From assembly GCA_003645745.1 (NCBI GenBank), contig QNCH01000042.1:1-10087 (forward strand): a stretch of DNA of 10,087 bases. The letters run 5' to 3'. Below the pieces are notes generated by a model. That model made no database searches, was not told where the DNA came from, and was given only the letters and a program-made list of their open reading frames with translations. Source of the stretch: Candidatus Omnitrophota bacterium. GTDB taxonomy: Bacteria; Omnitrophota; Gorgyraeia; B26-G9. Positions 1-5,826 of the stretch are shown piece after piece (within the stretch, counting starts at the first letter, position 1; every line of letters starts with the position of its first letter). The position numbers were made by a program, and so were the translations under genes.

Positions 1-1
1 A

Positions 2-76
2 CCATATAAAGGTAAAGGCATTAGATATGCCGGTGAGTATGTAAGGCGTAAAGCAGGCAAAGCAGCGGCAAAATAA
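2..76 (+). CDS. rplF: 50S ribosomal protein L6, C-terminal end (partial)
   Basis: Only the last 24 codons and the TAA stop are present; the gene starts upstream of the window. The peptide begins PYKGKGIRYAGEYVRRKAGK and ends AAAK, the well-known basic C-terminal tail of L6 that follows its second alpha/beta domain. L6 binds 23S rRNA near the factor-binding region of the large subunit. It is followed after 14 nt by rplR, the normal order in the spc operon. Identification rests on a short but very characteristic motif plus gene order, so I consider it secure. Confidence 0.93.
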   Translation, partial: PYKGKGIRYAGEYVRRKAGKAAAK

Positions 77-90
77 ATAGGGGTAATAAT

Positions 91-438
91 ATGGATACGC
101 CAAGAATAAGAAGGCATAAAAGAATTCGTAAAAAAATATTCGGCACAAAACAACGGCCGCGGTTGGCTGTTTATAAAAGTTTAAAAAATATTTATGCTCA
201 GATTATTGATGATCAAAATGGGAATACAATATTTAGCTGTTCTACTTTAACCAAAGAATTGAAAGGCCAACAGTGTGGCAATAATTTAAAATCCGCGCGT
301 TTGCTTGGAGAATATATTTTAAGTAAAGCTAAAGAGAAAAATGTTGTTAGCGTATTATTTGATCGCAGCGGCTATCGTTATCATGGTAAAGTTAAGGCAT
401 TAGCTGAAGTAGTTCGTAATGGCGGTTTAATGTCTTAA
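91..438 (+). CDS. rplR: 50S ribosomal protein L18
   Basis: This 115-residue protein has the usual L18 length. The basic N-terminus (RIRRHKRIRKK, residues 5-15) is followed by the family core: GTKQRPRLAVYKS (18-30), IYAQIIDD (34-41) and the C-terminal block FDRSGYRYHGKVKALAEVV (90-108). Most L18 proteins have a second glycine where this one has S93. L18 binds 5S rRNA and helps place it in the central protuberance of the large subunit. The ATG is preceded by AGGGG at 79-83, 7 nt away. It lies between rplF and rpsE as in most bacteria. Confidence 0.97.
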   Translation: MDTPRIRRHKRIRKKIFGTKQRPRLAVYKSLKNIYAQIIDDQNGNTIFSCSTLTKELKGQQCGNNLKSARLLGEYILSKAKEKNVVSVLFDRSGYRYHGKVKALAEVVRNGGLMS

Positions 439-460
439 TTTATAGCCACATTGAGTATAT

Positions 461-467
461 AAGGAGG
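461..467 (+). promoter_or_regulatory. Shine-Dalgarno site of rpsE, supports the TTG start
   Basis: AAGGAGG is a full-strength SD sequence. The first in-frame start codon after it is TTG at 480-482, with a 12-nt spacer that is slightly long. No in-frame ATG or GTG lies nearby, and the S5 family sequence begins soon after, so TTG is the best start. Confidence 0.75.
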
Positions 468-479
468 TTTGAAGATAAA

Positions 480-1079
480 TTGGAAGATATATTGAATGAG
501 CAAATAGAAATAGTAGATAAAGTAGTTGCTGTAAATAGGGTTTCTAAAGCGCATAAAGGTGGCAGAAAAATGTCTTTTAGCGCGTTAGTTATTGCCGGAG
601 ATGGACACGGTCGAGTTGGTTGCGGGTTAGGCAAAGCCAATGAAGTTGCGGATGCGATTCGTAAAGGCGTGAATATTGCCAGAAAAAATATGGTTGAAAT
701 TCCTTTAAAAGGAACAACAATACCGCATGAAATTATTGGCTGTTTTGGTGCTGGTAGAGTGATGCTTAAGCCAGCGTCTGAAGGTACTGGTGTTATTGCT
801 GGTAGTTCAGTGCGTGTAATTTGTGAGTTGGCAGGAATTAAAGATATTTTGACAAAGTCAATGCGTTCTGACAATGTGATTAATGTGGCAAAAGCGACTA
901 TGCAGGGACTGGAAGCATTAAAGGAACATATGCAGTTAAAAGCAGAGTTACGTTTTGAATTAAAAGAAATTGCCGCAGAGAATGAAAAAATTGAACAAGA
1001 GAATAATGTTGATCTGGGAAAACAGAAGCAACAAGAAGATAATCAGGAGGAAGATAAGCAAGATGCTCAAGTTGAATGA
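480..1079 (+). CDS. rpsE: 30S ribosomal protein S5 with acidic C-terminal extension
   Basis: S5 lies on the solvent side of the small subunit near the mRNA entry channel and contributes to decoding accuracy. The signature VNRVSKAHKGGRKMSFSALV (residues 18-37) is followed by GDGHGRVGCGLGKANEV (40-56). The C-terminal domain carries the GCFGAGRVMLKPASEGTGV-type block (87-105). At 199 residues it is longer than the usual roughly 165-170. The excess is a charged, Glu/Gln/Lys-rich tail from about residue 160 to the end (KQKQQEDNQEEDKQDAQVE), low in complexity and probably disordered. Translation starts at TTG. The last 17 nt overlap rplO, and the usual intervening rpmD is missing. Identity is certain; any function of the tail is unknown. 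Confidence 0.97.
   Translation: MEDILNEQIEIVDKVVAVNRVSKAHKGGRKMSFSALVIAGDGHGRVGCGLGKANEVADAIRKGVNIARKNMVEIPLKGTTIPHEIIGCFGAGRVMLKPASEGTGVIAGSSVRVICELAGIKDILTKSMRSDNVINVAKATMQGLEALKEHMQLKAELRFELKEIAAENEKIEQENNVDLGKQKQQEDNQEEDKQDAQVE
1045..1050 (+). promoter_or_regulatory. Shine-Dalgarno site of rplO inside rpsE
   Basis: AGGAGG within the rpsE tail lies 12 nt before ATG 1063. It fixes the rplO start at 1063 although the open frame extends further upstream, and it implies translational coupling with rpsE. Confidence 0.7.
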
Positions 1080-1524
1080 TTTGAAGTCGCCCAAAGGTGC
1101 GTATAAAAAGAAAAAAATTCTTGGCAGAGGTTCAGGATCGGGCAAAGGTAAAACTGCGAGCAGGGGGCATAATGGGCAGTTATCTCGTACAGGTAAAGGT
1201 AAGCGGCCGGGTTTTGAAGGTGGACAGATAGCGTTAATCAGGCGTTTGCCTAAGAGGGGTTTTACCAGTAAATTTAAGAAACAGTATCAGATTGTTAATA
1301 TTCAGGATTTAGAGAATAGATGTGTGGATAAGCAGATGATTAGTGCTGAGGAACTGATTAGTCTTGGGTTGATCAGAAAATTGAATATTCCTGTAAAAGT
1401 TTTAGGATATGGAAAATTAACTAAGTCTTTAACAGTTAAAGCCAGTAAATTTTCTAAAAAGGCGATCTCAGCAATAGAACAATCCGGAGGGAAGGTAGAG
1501 GTAGTTAATGCTCAGAACTCTTAA
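1063..1524 (+). CDS. rplO: 50S ribosomal protein L15
   Basis: L15 is an early-binding protein of the large subunit. The 153-residue product starts MLKLNDLKSPKGAYKKKK. The glycine/basic block GRGSGSGKGKTASRGHNGQ (21-39) follows, then GFEGGQIALIRRLPKRGF (50-67). The C-terminal L15 signature is at 111-145: KVLGYGKLTKSLTVKA, FSKKA and IEQSGGKVE. The frame stays open upstream of 1063, but the family begins with the MxxLNDLK segment and an AGGAGG sits at the right place, so longer versions are unlikely. The start overlaps the end of rpsE by 17 nt and the end overlaps secY by 17 nt. L15 normally follows L30 (rpmD), which is not here. Confidence 0.97.
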   Translation: MLKLNDLKSPKGAYKKKKILGRGSGSGKGKTASRGHNGQLSRTGKGKRPGFEGGQIALIRRLPKRGFTSKFKKQYQIVNIQDLENRCVDKQMISAEELISLGLIRKLNIPVKVLGYGKLTKSLTVKASKFSKKAISAIEQSGGKVEVVNAQNS

Positions 1525-2860
1525 AGCTCTGTCAAATTCATTTAAAATTCCTGATTTAAGACAAAGAATTTTGTTTGTTTTAGCAATGATTGCTATTTAC
1601 AGGTTAGGTTGTTTTATTCCTATTCCAGGCATAAACAGTGAAGCATTAGCCCAATTTGTTGCTAATGTTACAAGTAAGCAGGGCGGGACGCTTTTTGATA
1701 TGATGGATTTATTTACTGGCCGTGCTTTAAGCCAGATGACGATATTCGCATTAGGTATTATGCCTTATATTTCAAGTTCTATTATTATGCAGCTGCTTAC
1801 TGTCGTAATTCCTTCTTTAGAAAAATTAGCTAAAGAAGGCGGTAATTACGGCAGAAAACAAATTACGCAGTATACAAGATATGGCACTGTGTTTTTAGCT
1901 TTATTTCAGTCTTTTATTATTAGTGTTTATTTAGAAGATCCGCAGCATTTTATGGGGCTTGCGATAGTTGAACATGGTGGTTGGGGTTTTAGGTTATTAA
2001 CGATGCTTACACTTACTTCAGGCACAGCATTTATTATGTGGCTTGGTGAACAGATAACTGAACGCGGCATTGGCAATGGAATGTCAATTATTATTACAAT
2101 TAGTATTATTTCGAGAATCCCTACAGCCGCGCGTTTTATGGTGCAGTTGTTATCTCCTTTTTCTGCTGAAAAAAGTCAGGTTGAGCCATATACAGCTATT
2201 ATTATGATCGCATTATTGGTATTAGTAGTTATTTTTGTGGTTTTAATCACTGAAGGACAGCGGCGTATTCCAGTCGAATACGCGAAGAAGATTGTCGGCC
2301 GTAAAGTTTATGGCGGGCATAGCACTTATATCCCTTTGCGTGTTAATCACGCGGGAGTTATTCCAATAATTTTCGCGCAATCATTAATTTTATTTCCGGC
2401 TACAATTGGACAATTTTTACCCGCGTTTCAACGTTTCGCGGAAACTTTAATGCGCGGGCATTTGCTATACACTATTCTTTACAGTTTATTAATCATCTTT
2501 TTTGCTTATTTTTATACTGCAATTACTTTTAATACTCAGGACGTGGCACAAAATATGAAAAAATATGGAGGTTTTATCCCAGGAGTTCGTTCAGGTAAGC
2601 CTACCGCGGAATATTTAGATTATGTGCTTACACATATTACTTTGCCAGGTGCGATATTTTTAGCTCTAATCGCGGTTTTTCCTGACTTGATTATGGGCTG
2701 GTTAAAAATACCTTATATTGTGGCAAGTTTTTTTGGCGGCACAGGGCTTTTAATTATTGTGGGTGTAATGTTGGATACAATGCGGCAAATAGAATCACAT
2801 TTATTGATGCGCCATTATGATGGGTTTATGAAAAAGGGCCATTTACGCGGTAGTAGGTAA
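1508..2860 (+). CDS. secY: Protein translocase subunit SecY
   Basis: SecY is the pore-forming subunit of the SecYEG channel in the inner membrane, moving unfolded proteins outward and inserting membrane proteins. The 450-residue product has the standard length and about ten hydrophobic spans (roughly 20-38, 76-98, 122-141, 158-178, 188-206, 228-248, 284-303, 318-338, 378-396, 402-420). Conserved landmarks are the N-terminal FKIPDLRQRILF (12-23), YRLGCFIPIPGI (31-42), GEQITERGIGNG (180-191), the cytosolic loop QRRIPVEYAKK (251-261), PLRVNHAGVIPIIFAQS (276-292) and KKYGGFIPGVRSGKPTAEYL (351-370). The start lies inside rplO, with AGAGG at 1497-1501 and GGAGG at 1486-1490 upstream, so translation is probably coupled to rplO. 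Spc-operon position is normal. Confidence 0.98.
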   Translation: MLRTLKALSNSFKIPDLRQRILFVLAMIAIYRLGCFIPIPGINSEALAQFVANVTSKQGGTLFDMMDLFTGRALSQMTIFALGIMPYISSSIIMQLLTVVIPSLEKLAKEGGNYGRKQITQYTRYGTVFLALFQSFIISVYLEDPQHFMGLAIVEHGGWGFRLLTMLTLTSGTAFIMWLGEQITERGIGNGMSIIITISIISRIPTAARFMVQLLSPFSAEKSQVEPYTAIIMIALLVLVVIFVVLITEGQRRIPVEYAKKIVGRKVYGGHSTYIPLRVNHAGVIPIIFAQSLILFPATIGQFLPAFQRFAETLMRGHLLYTILYSLLIIFFAYFYTAITFNTQDVAQNMKKYGGFIPGVRSGKPTAEYLDYVLTHITLPGAIFLALIAVFPDLIMGWLKIPYIVASFFGGTGLLIIVGVMLDTMRQIESHLLMRHYDGFMKKGHLRGSR

Positions 2861-2882
2861 TAACGCGATTGTTATCAAGTGC

Positions 2883-2913
2883 AAGTTTAAGCTGTGTGTG
2901 ATGGCTTAAGTTT
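2883..2913 (+). other. Possible RNA hairpin between secY and adk
   Basis: Within the 73-nt gap, AAGTTTAAGC (2883-2892) can pair with GCTTAAGTTT (2904-2913), giving ten pairs of which two are G-U, around an 11-nt loop. No T-run follows directly, so it is not a typical intrinsic terminator. It may be an mRNA processing or stability element, or chance in AT-rich DNA. Confidence 0.3.
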
Positions 2914-2933
2914 AGGAAGAAGAAGGTATATAG

Positions 2934-3584
2934 ATGCGGATAGTTTTATTAGGGCCTCCTGGAGCAGGCAAGGGTACGCAGGCTAATGTAATTGTTAATA
3001 AGTATAAGGTTTTGCATATTTCAACAGGAGATATATTAAGAGAGGCAGTAAAAAATGAAACTGCGCCTGGATTGCGGGCAAAAAAATTTATGGATGCGGG
3101 TAATCTTGTGCCTGATCAGCTTGTAACAGAGATGCTTACAGAAAAGCTTAAAAATAGCAATGTTAAAACTGGATTTGTTCTTGACGGTTTTCCGCGTACA
3201 GTTAATCAAGCGGAAATATTAGAAACTGCTCTTTGTGAATTAAGTATGCCCCTGGATTTAGTAATTTATTTTGCAACAAGTGAACAGACAATTTTGAAAC
3301 GTTTAACAGGCAGGCTGATTTGCCGTGGGTGCGGAGGGATTTTTCATCTTACCAATATGCCGCCGTTAAAAGAGGGAATTTGTGATTTCTGCGGAGGAGA
3401 ACTTTATCAACGCTCTGATGATTGTGAACAAACAATAAAAAATAGGATTGATGTTTATAATAAACAAACTAAAGAGTTGATTGGTTATTATGAACGAAAA
3501 AATTTGCTGCAAAAAGTTTCTGGTGATTTAGATGTAGAGCCTTTATTTATCATTTTGCAGAATATTTTAGAAAAGATATTTTAA
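2934..3584 (+). CDS. adk: Adenylate kinase, long zinc-type LID
   Basis: Adenylate kinase interconverts ATP plus AMP with two ADP in the cytoplasm and keeps the adenylate pool balanced. The 216-residue product begins MRIVLLGPPGAGKGTQA, with the P-loop at 7-15. The AMP-binding part includes STGDILR (30-36) and DGFPRT (84-89). The LID domain is the long form with four cysteines, C130-x2-C133 and C150-x2-C153, the structural zinc site known from Gram-positive and many other adenylate kinases. Catalytic arginines are placed at R123/R127, R160 and R171. adk next to secY and map is a widespread arrangement. The stop precedes the map start by 2 nt. No abnormality is seen. Confidence 0.97.
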   Translation: MRIVLLGPPGAGKGTQANVIVNKYKVLHISTGDILREAVKNETAPGLRAKKFMDAGNLVPDQLVTEMLTEKLKNSNVKTGFVLDGFPRTVNQAEILETALCELSMPLDLVIYFATSEQTILKRLTGRLICRGCGGIFHLTNMPPLKEGICDFCGGELYQRSDDCEQTIKNRIDVYNKQTKELIGYYERKNLLQKVSGDLDVEPLFIILQNILEKIF

Positions 3585-3586
3585 AG

Positions 3587-4333
3587 ATGGTTGCGATTAG
3601 GTCAAAAAGTGAATTAGAAAAAATTAGGCAAGCGAGTAAATTAACAGCTAGAACATTAGCGTTTTTAAAAAATAAAGTTGTGCCTGGGATAACAACAGCA
3701 GAATTAGATAATATGGCGGCAAAGTTTATTAGTGCTTTAGGCGGCAGAGCTGCTTCATTAGGTTATCATGGTTATCCAGCGCATATATGTACTTCAATTA
3801 ATGAACAGGTAGTACATGGTATTCCCGGAGCCAGGATGCTGCGTAAAGGGGATATTGTCAGTATAGATATTGTTGTGGAATATCAGGGATATTTTGGTGA
3901 TTCTGCGATTACTATTGGTGTTGGTAAAATAAGTAAGCAAGCCGCGAACTTAATTTTTACCACAAAACAAGCTTTGCGTAAAGGCATACAATCAGCAAAG
4001 TCAGGTAATAGAGTTTCTGATATTTCTTATGCAGTAGAGCAATATGTGAAAAAAGCTGGTTTTTCTGTTGTCAGAGATTTTACTGGCCATGGAATTGGGG
4101 CGATGATGCATGAAGAACCTCAAATTCCTAATTATGGCAAACCTGGCAGAGGAGTTAAATTAAAACCTGGTATGGTCTTGGCAATTGAGCCAATGGTTAA
4201 TATCGGCACATGGCAAGTGGAAATACTCGAAGATCATTGGACAGTAGTAACTAAGGATAATGGGCTTTCCGCGCATTTTGAACATACAATTTGTATCACA
4301 GATAAGGACGCAGAGGTTTTTACTCTGAATTAG
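3587..4333 (+). CDS. map: Methionine aminopeptidase, type I
   Basis: Map removes the initiator methionine from nascent proteins whose second residue is small. The 248-residue protein has the pita-bread fold sequence. By alignment from memory with E. coli Map, the five metal ligands are D94, D105, H168, E201 and E232, and the substrate-binding histidine is H77 in VVHGIPG. Surrounding motifs are intact: SIDIVVEYQGYFGDSA (92-107), DFTGHGIG (164-171), AIEPM (199-203), HFEHT (230-234). There is no N-terminal zinc-finger extension, so this is the short type Ia form. Only 2 nt separate it from adk and no strong SD is visible, so re-initiation after adk is likely. It lies next to infA, as in many bacteria. 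Confidence 0.97.
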   Translation: MVAIRSKSELEKIRQASKLTARTLAFLKNKVVPGITTAELDNMAAKFISALGGRAASLGYHGYPAHICTSINEQVVHGIPGARMLRKGDIVSIDIVVEYQGYFGDSAITIGVGKISKQAANLIFTTKQALRKGIQSAKSGNRVSDISYAVEQYVKKAGFSVVRDFTGHGIGAMMHEEPQIPNYGKPGRGVKLKPGMVLAIEPMVNIGTWQVEILEDHWTVVTKDNGLSAHFEHTICITDKDAEVFTLN

Positions 4334-4340
4334 GATAATT

Positions 4341-4559
4341 ATGGCTAAACAAGAAGGTATTCAGGTTGAAGGTAAAATTGTGGAAACATTGCCAAATGCA
4401 ATGTTTCGTGTTGAATTAGATAATGGGCATAAAATGATAGCACATGTTTCTGGTAAAATGCGGATGCATTTTATCAGAATTTTACCAGGTGATTCTGTTA
4501 AAGTTGAGCTTTCTGCTTATGATTTAACCAGGGGAAGAATTATTTATAGAGGTAAATAA
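4341..4559 (+). CDS. infA: Translation initiation factor IF-1
   Basis: IF-1 occupies the A site of the 30S subunit during initiation and assists IF-2 and IF-3. The 72-residue length is exactly typical. The sequence MAKQEGIQVEGKIVETLPNA starts an OB fold, continued by MFRVELDNGHKMIAHVSGKMR (21-41) and ending in DLTRGRIIYRGK. It starts 7 nt after map with a modest AGGA at 4332-4335, and only 2 nt separate it from rpmJ. The map-infA-rpmJ-rpsM order is the classical one in Firmicutes and many other phyla. Confidence 0.97.
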   Translation: MAKQEGIQVEGKIVETLPNAMFRVELDNGHKMIAHVSGKMRMHFIRILPGDSVKVELSAYDLTRGRIIYRGK

Positions 4560-4561
4560 AA

Positions 4562-4675
4562 ATGAAAGTACGTTCAAGTGTACGTAAAATGTGTGAAAAT
4601 TGTAGAATTATTAAAAGAAAAAATGTGGTTAGAGTAATTTGTAAAAATCCCAAACACAAACAAAAACAGGGATAG
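4562..4675 (+). CDS. rpmJ: 50S ribosomal protein L36, zinc-ribbon form
   Basis: This is a 37-codon gene. The product starts MKVRSSVRKMCENCRIIKR and ends CKNPKHKQKQG, the full length of L36. The zinc ligands C11, C14, C27 and H32 are all present, so this is the zinc-binding form. L36 is the smallest large-subunit protein and binds 23S rRNA near the base of the GTPase region. It lies between infA (2 nt gap) and rpsM (12 nt gap), its normal place. The start is ATG and the stop is TAG at 4673-4675. Confidence 0.97.
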   Translation: MKVRSSVRKMCENCRIIKRKNVVRVICKNPKHKQKQG

Positions 4676-4687
4676 TAGGAGGATATT

Positions 4688-5053
4688 GTGCCAAGAATTC
4701 TTGGAGTTGATTTGCCTAAGGAAAAGAGAATAGAGGCTTCTTTAGCTTATTTGTACGGTATGGGAAAAGTGAGTGTAGGTAAAGTACTTTCAGTTGCAAA
4801 TATTAGTCCTGATAAACGCGCTAAAGATTTAACAGAAGAAGAGATCTCGCGTATTACAGCAATAATTCAGAAAGATTATCGGGTAGAGGGTGATTTACGC
4901 AGGGAAATTGCTCAGAATATAAAGCGTTTAATGGATATTGGCGCGTATCGTGGTTTGCGTCATAAACGCGGTTTACCTGTAAGGGGACAGCATACAAAGA
5001 ATAATTCCCGTACGCGAAAAGGGCCGCGCCGTAATGTGGCGAAGAAAAAATAG
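4688..5053 (+). CDS. rpsM: 30S ribosomal protein S13
   Basis: S13 sits in the head of the small subunit, forms inter-subunit bridges and touches the P-site tRNA. The 121-residue product starts at GTG after a strong AGGAGG (4677-4682, 5 nt spacer). It opens with MPRILGVDLPKEKRIEASL and has the helix-hairpin segment LYGMGKVSVGKVL (22-34). The basic C-terminal tail RGLRHKRGLPVRGQHTKNN (88-106) then RTRKGPRR is characteristic and contacts tRNA. Length and order before rpsK are normal. Confidence 0.97.
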   Translation: MPRILGVDLPKEKRIEASLAYLYGMGKVSVGKVLSVANISPDKRAKDLTEEEISRITAIIQKDYRVEGDLRREIAQNIKRLMDIGAYRGLRHKRGLPVRGQHTKNNSRTRKGPRRNVAKKK

Positions 5054-5092
5054 CGAAATTGAGTCGAGAACAAGATATGCTAAGGAGGATTT

Positions 5093-5485
5093 GTGGTAAA
5101 TAAAAAGAAAGTAAAGGTGCGTAAGAAAGTACATAAGCATATTAGTGAAGGGATTGCGCATATTCAGGCTACATTTAATAATACAATTATTACGATTACT
5201 GATAATCAAGGTGCAGCTGTAGCATGGGCTAGTGCAGGCACAAATGGGTTTAAAGGGTCGCGCAAATCTACTCCATTTGCGGCTCAGATTGCGGCTCAAA
5301 ATGCTGCAAAAAAAGCTAAAGATTGCGGAATGCGGGAAGTTGCTGTTTATGTCAAAGGGCCTGGATCTGGTAGAGAATCCGCTATTAGAGCTTTGCAAGC
5401 AGCGGGATTGCAAATAAATATGATTAAGGATGTGACTCCTGTGCCTCATAATGGTTGTCGTCCGCCTAAAAGAAGGCGGGTATAG
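5093..5485 (+). CDS. rpsK: 30S ribosomal protein S11
   Basis: S11 is in the platform of the small subunit next to the mRNA exit region. The 130-residue product starts at GTG, 4 nt after AAGGAGG (5082-5088). It contains HIQATFNNTIITITD (23-37), WASAGTNGFKGSRKSTPFAAQ (45-65), KGPGSGRESAIRAL (88-101) and the nearly invariant C-terminus IKDVTPVPHNGCRPPKRRRV (111-130). After this gene the tight packing of the operon stops, and a 341-nt gap filled with palindromes separates it from rpsD. Confidence 0.98.
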   Translation: MVNKKKVKVRKKVHKHISEGIAHIQATFNNTIITITDNQGAAVAWASAGTNGFKGSRKSTPFAAQIAAQNAAKKAKDCGMREVAVYVKGPGSGRESAIRALQAAGLQINMIKDVTPVPHNGCRPPKRRRV

Positions 5486-5576
5486 TTAAATTTAGGAATT
5501 TTCTTTTTAAGCTGCTTGTATGCAAAGGATTATAAAAAGAAGGTTTAGTTAGGTTGATGTTGAAATTTTTGGAGAG

Positions 5577-5641
5577 TATTACAAAATAAATTACAATGTA
5601 GGGGGTTGACTTATCAACCCCGTGACAATAATTTTGTAATA
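5577..5641. repeat. 65-bp element with 11-bp terminal inverted repeats
   Basis: TATTACAAAAT at 5577-5587 is the exact inverted complement of ATTTTGTAATA at 5631-5641. The two arms enclose the GGGGTTGA/TCAACCCC palindrome. Both ends are TA, which would fit a TA target duplication as in IS630/mariner-type miniature elements, though this is inference from one copy. As RNA the whole element folds into one long imperfect hairpin. It is too small to code for a transposase. Confidence 0.5.
5597..5625 (+). repeat. Palindromic repeat, copy 1 (TGTAGGGG...CCCCGT frame)
   Basis: The perfect 8-bp stem GGGGTTGA (5602-5609) and TCAACCCC (5614-5621) closes on the loop CTTA. The 29-nt unit starts TGTAGGGG and aligns without gaps, at 22 of 29 positions, to the reverse complement of 5669-5697. 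No T-run follows, so an intrinsic terminator is unlikely. Confidence 0.7.
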
Positions 5642-5668
5642 ATAATGAATTTAACAATAATCAAAATA

Positions 5669-5697
5669 TAACGGGCATGATGAATCATGCCCCTACA
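5669..5697 (-). repeat. Palindromic repeat, copy 2, inverted orientation
   Basis: GGGCATGA (5673-5680) pairs with TCATGCCC (5685-5692) around TGAA. Read on the minus strand the unit starts TGTAGGGG and ends CCCGTTA, matching copy 1 in frame and spacing. Two stem pairs differ from copy 1 and both are compensated, so the pairing is kept. Confidence 0.7.
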
Positions 5698-5826
5698 TAC
5701 AAATCATAAATTTAAAATTAACATTGTCAAGATGAAGCTGGGAATCAAAACGCAGACAAGTCGTTAAGGGCATATTTTTTGTAGGAAATCTAATTTAATT
5801 AGCTCAAGTTAAGAGTTGGAGGGATA

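Larger units (their letters stand above)
5486..5826 (+). other. 341-nt repeat-rich gap between rpsK and rpsD
   Basis: No credible coding region exists on either strand. The gap holds a 65-bp inverted-repeat element (5577-5641) around one perfect 8-bp palindrome, a second related palindrome (5669-5697) in the opposite orientation, and a 26-nt stretch (5774-5799) resembling the rpoA leader. CTAATT-T-AATTAG (5790-5802) is a small palindrome before the rpsD SD. No convincing terminator for rpsK or sigma-70-like promoter for rpsD could be chosen. If rpsD is autoregulated by S4, the site would have to be here, but I see nothing that proves it. Confidence 0.7.

Noticed and set aside
440..874. Open frame of 144 codons on the minus strand within rpsE
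   Set aside because: It lies antisense to a certain ribosomal protein gene, has no SD or recognisable motif, and follows from the codon pattern of rpsE. The same applies to the other minus-strand frames (960-1145, 4973-5449, 5466-5657, 6189-6371, 7334-7762, 8217-8414, 9507-9794).
970..1062. Longer rplO beginning at ATG 970
   Set aside because: The extra 31 residues have no L15 resemblance and translate the rpsE tail in another frame. AGGAGG at 1045-1050 and the family N-terminus point to 1063.
5232..5417. Second + strand frame of 61 codons inside rpsK
   Set aside because: It lies fully within the S11 coding sequence in another frame and has no SD or family resemblance.
5462..5479. CCGCCT/AGGCGG stem at the end of rpsK as a terminator
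   Set aside because: It encodes the invariant basic C-terminus of S11, is only 6 bp and is not followed by a T-run.
5501..5541. TTCTTTTTA/TAAAAAGAA inverted repeat after rpsK
   Set aside because: The 9 bp stem is almost all A-T with a 23-nt loop and is expected by chance in AT-rich DNA.
5724..5746. TTGTCA...GGGAATC as a decayed copy of the repeat found before rpoA
   Set aside because: Only two short blocks agree and there is no complementary left arm; too weak to claim.
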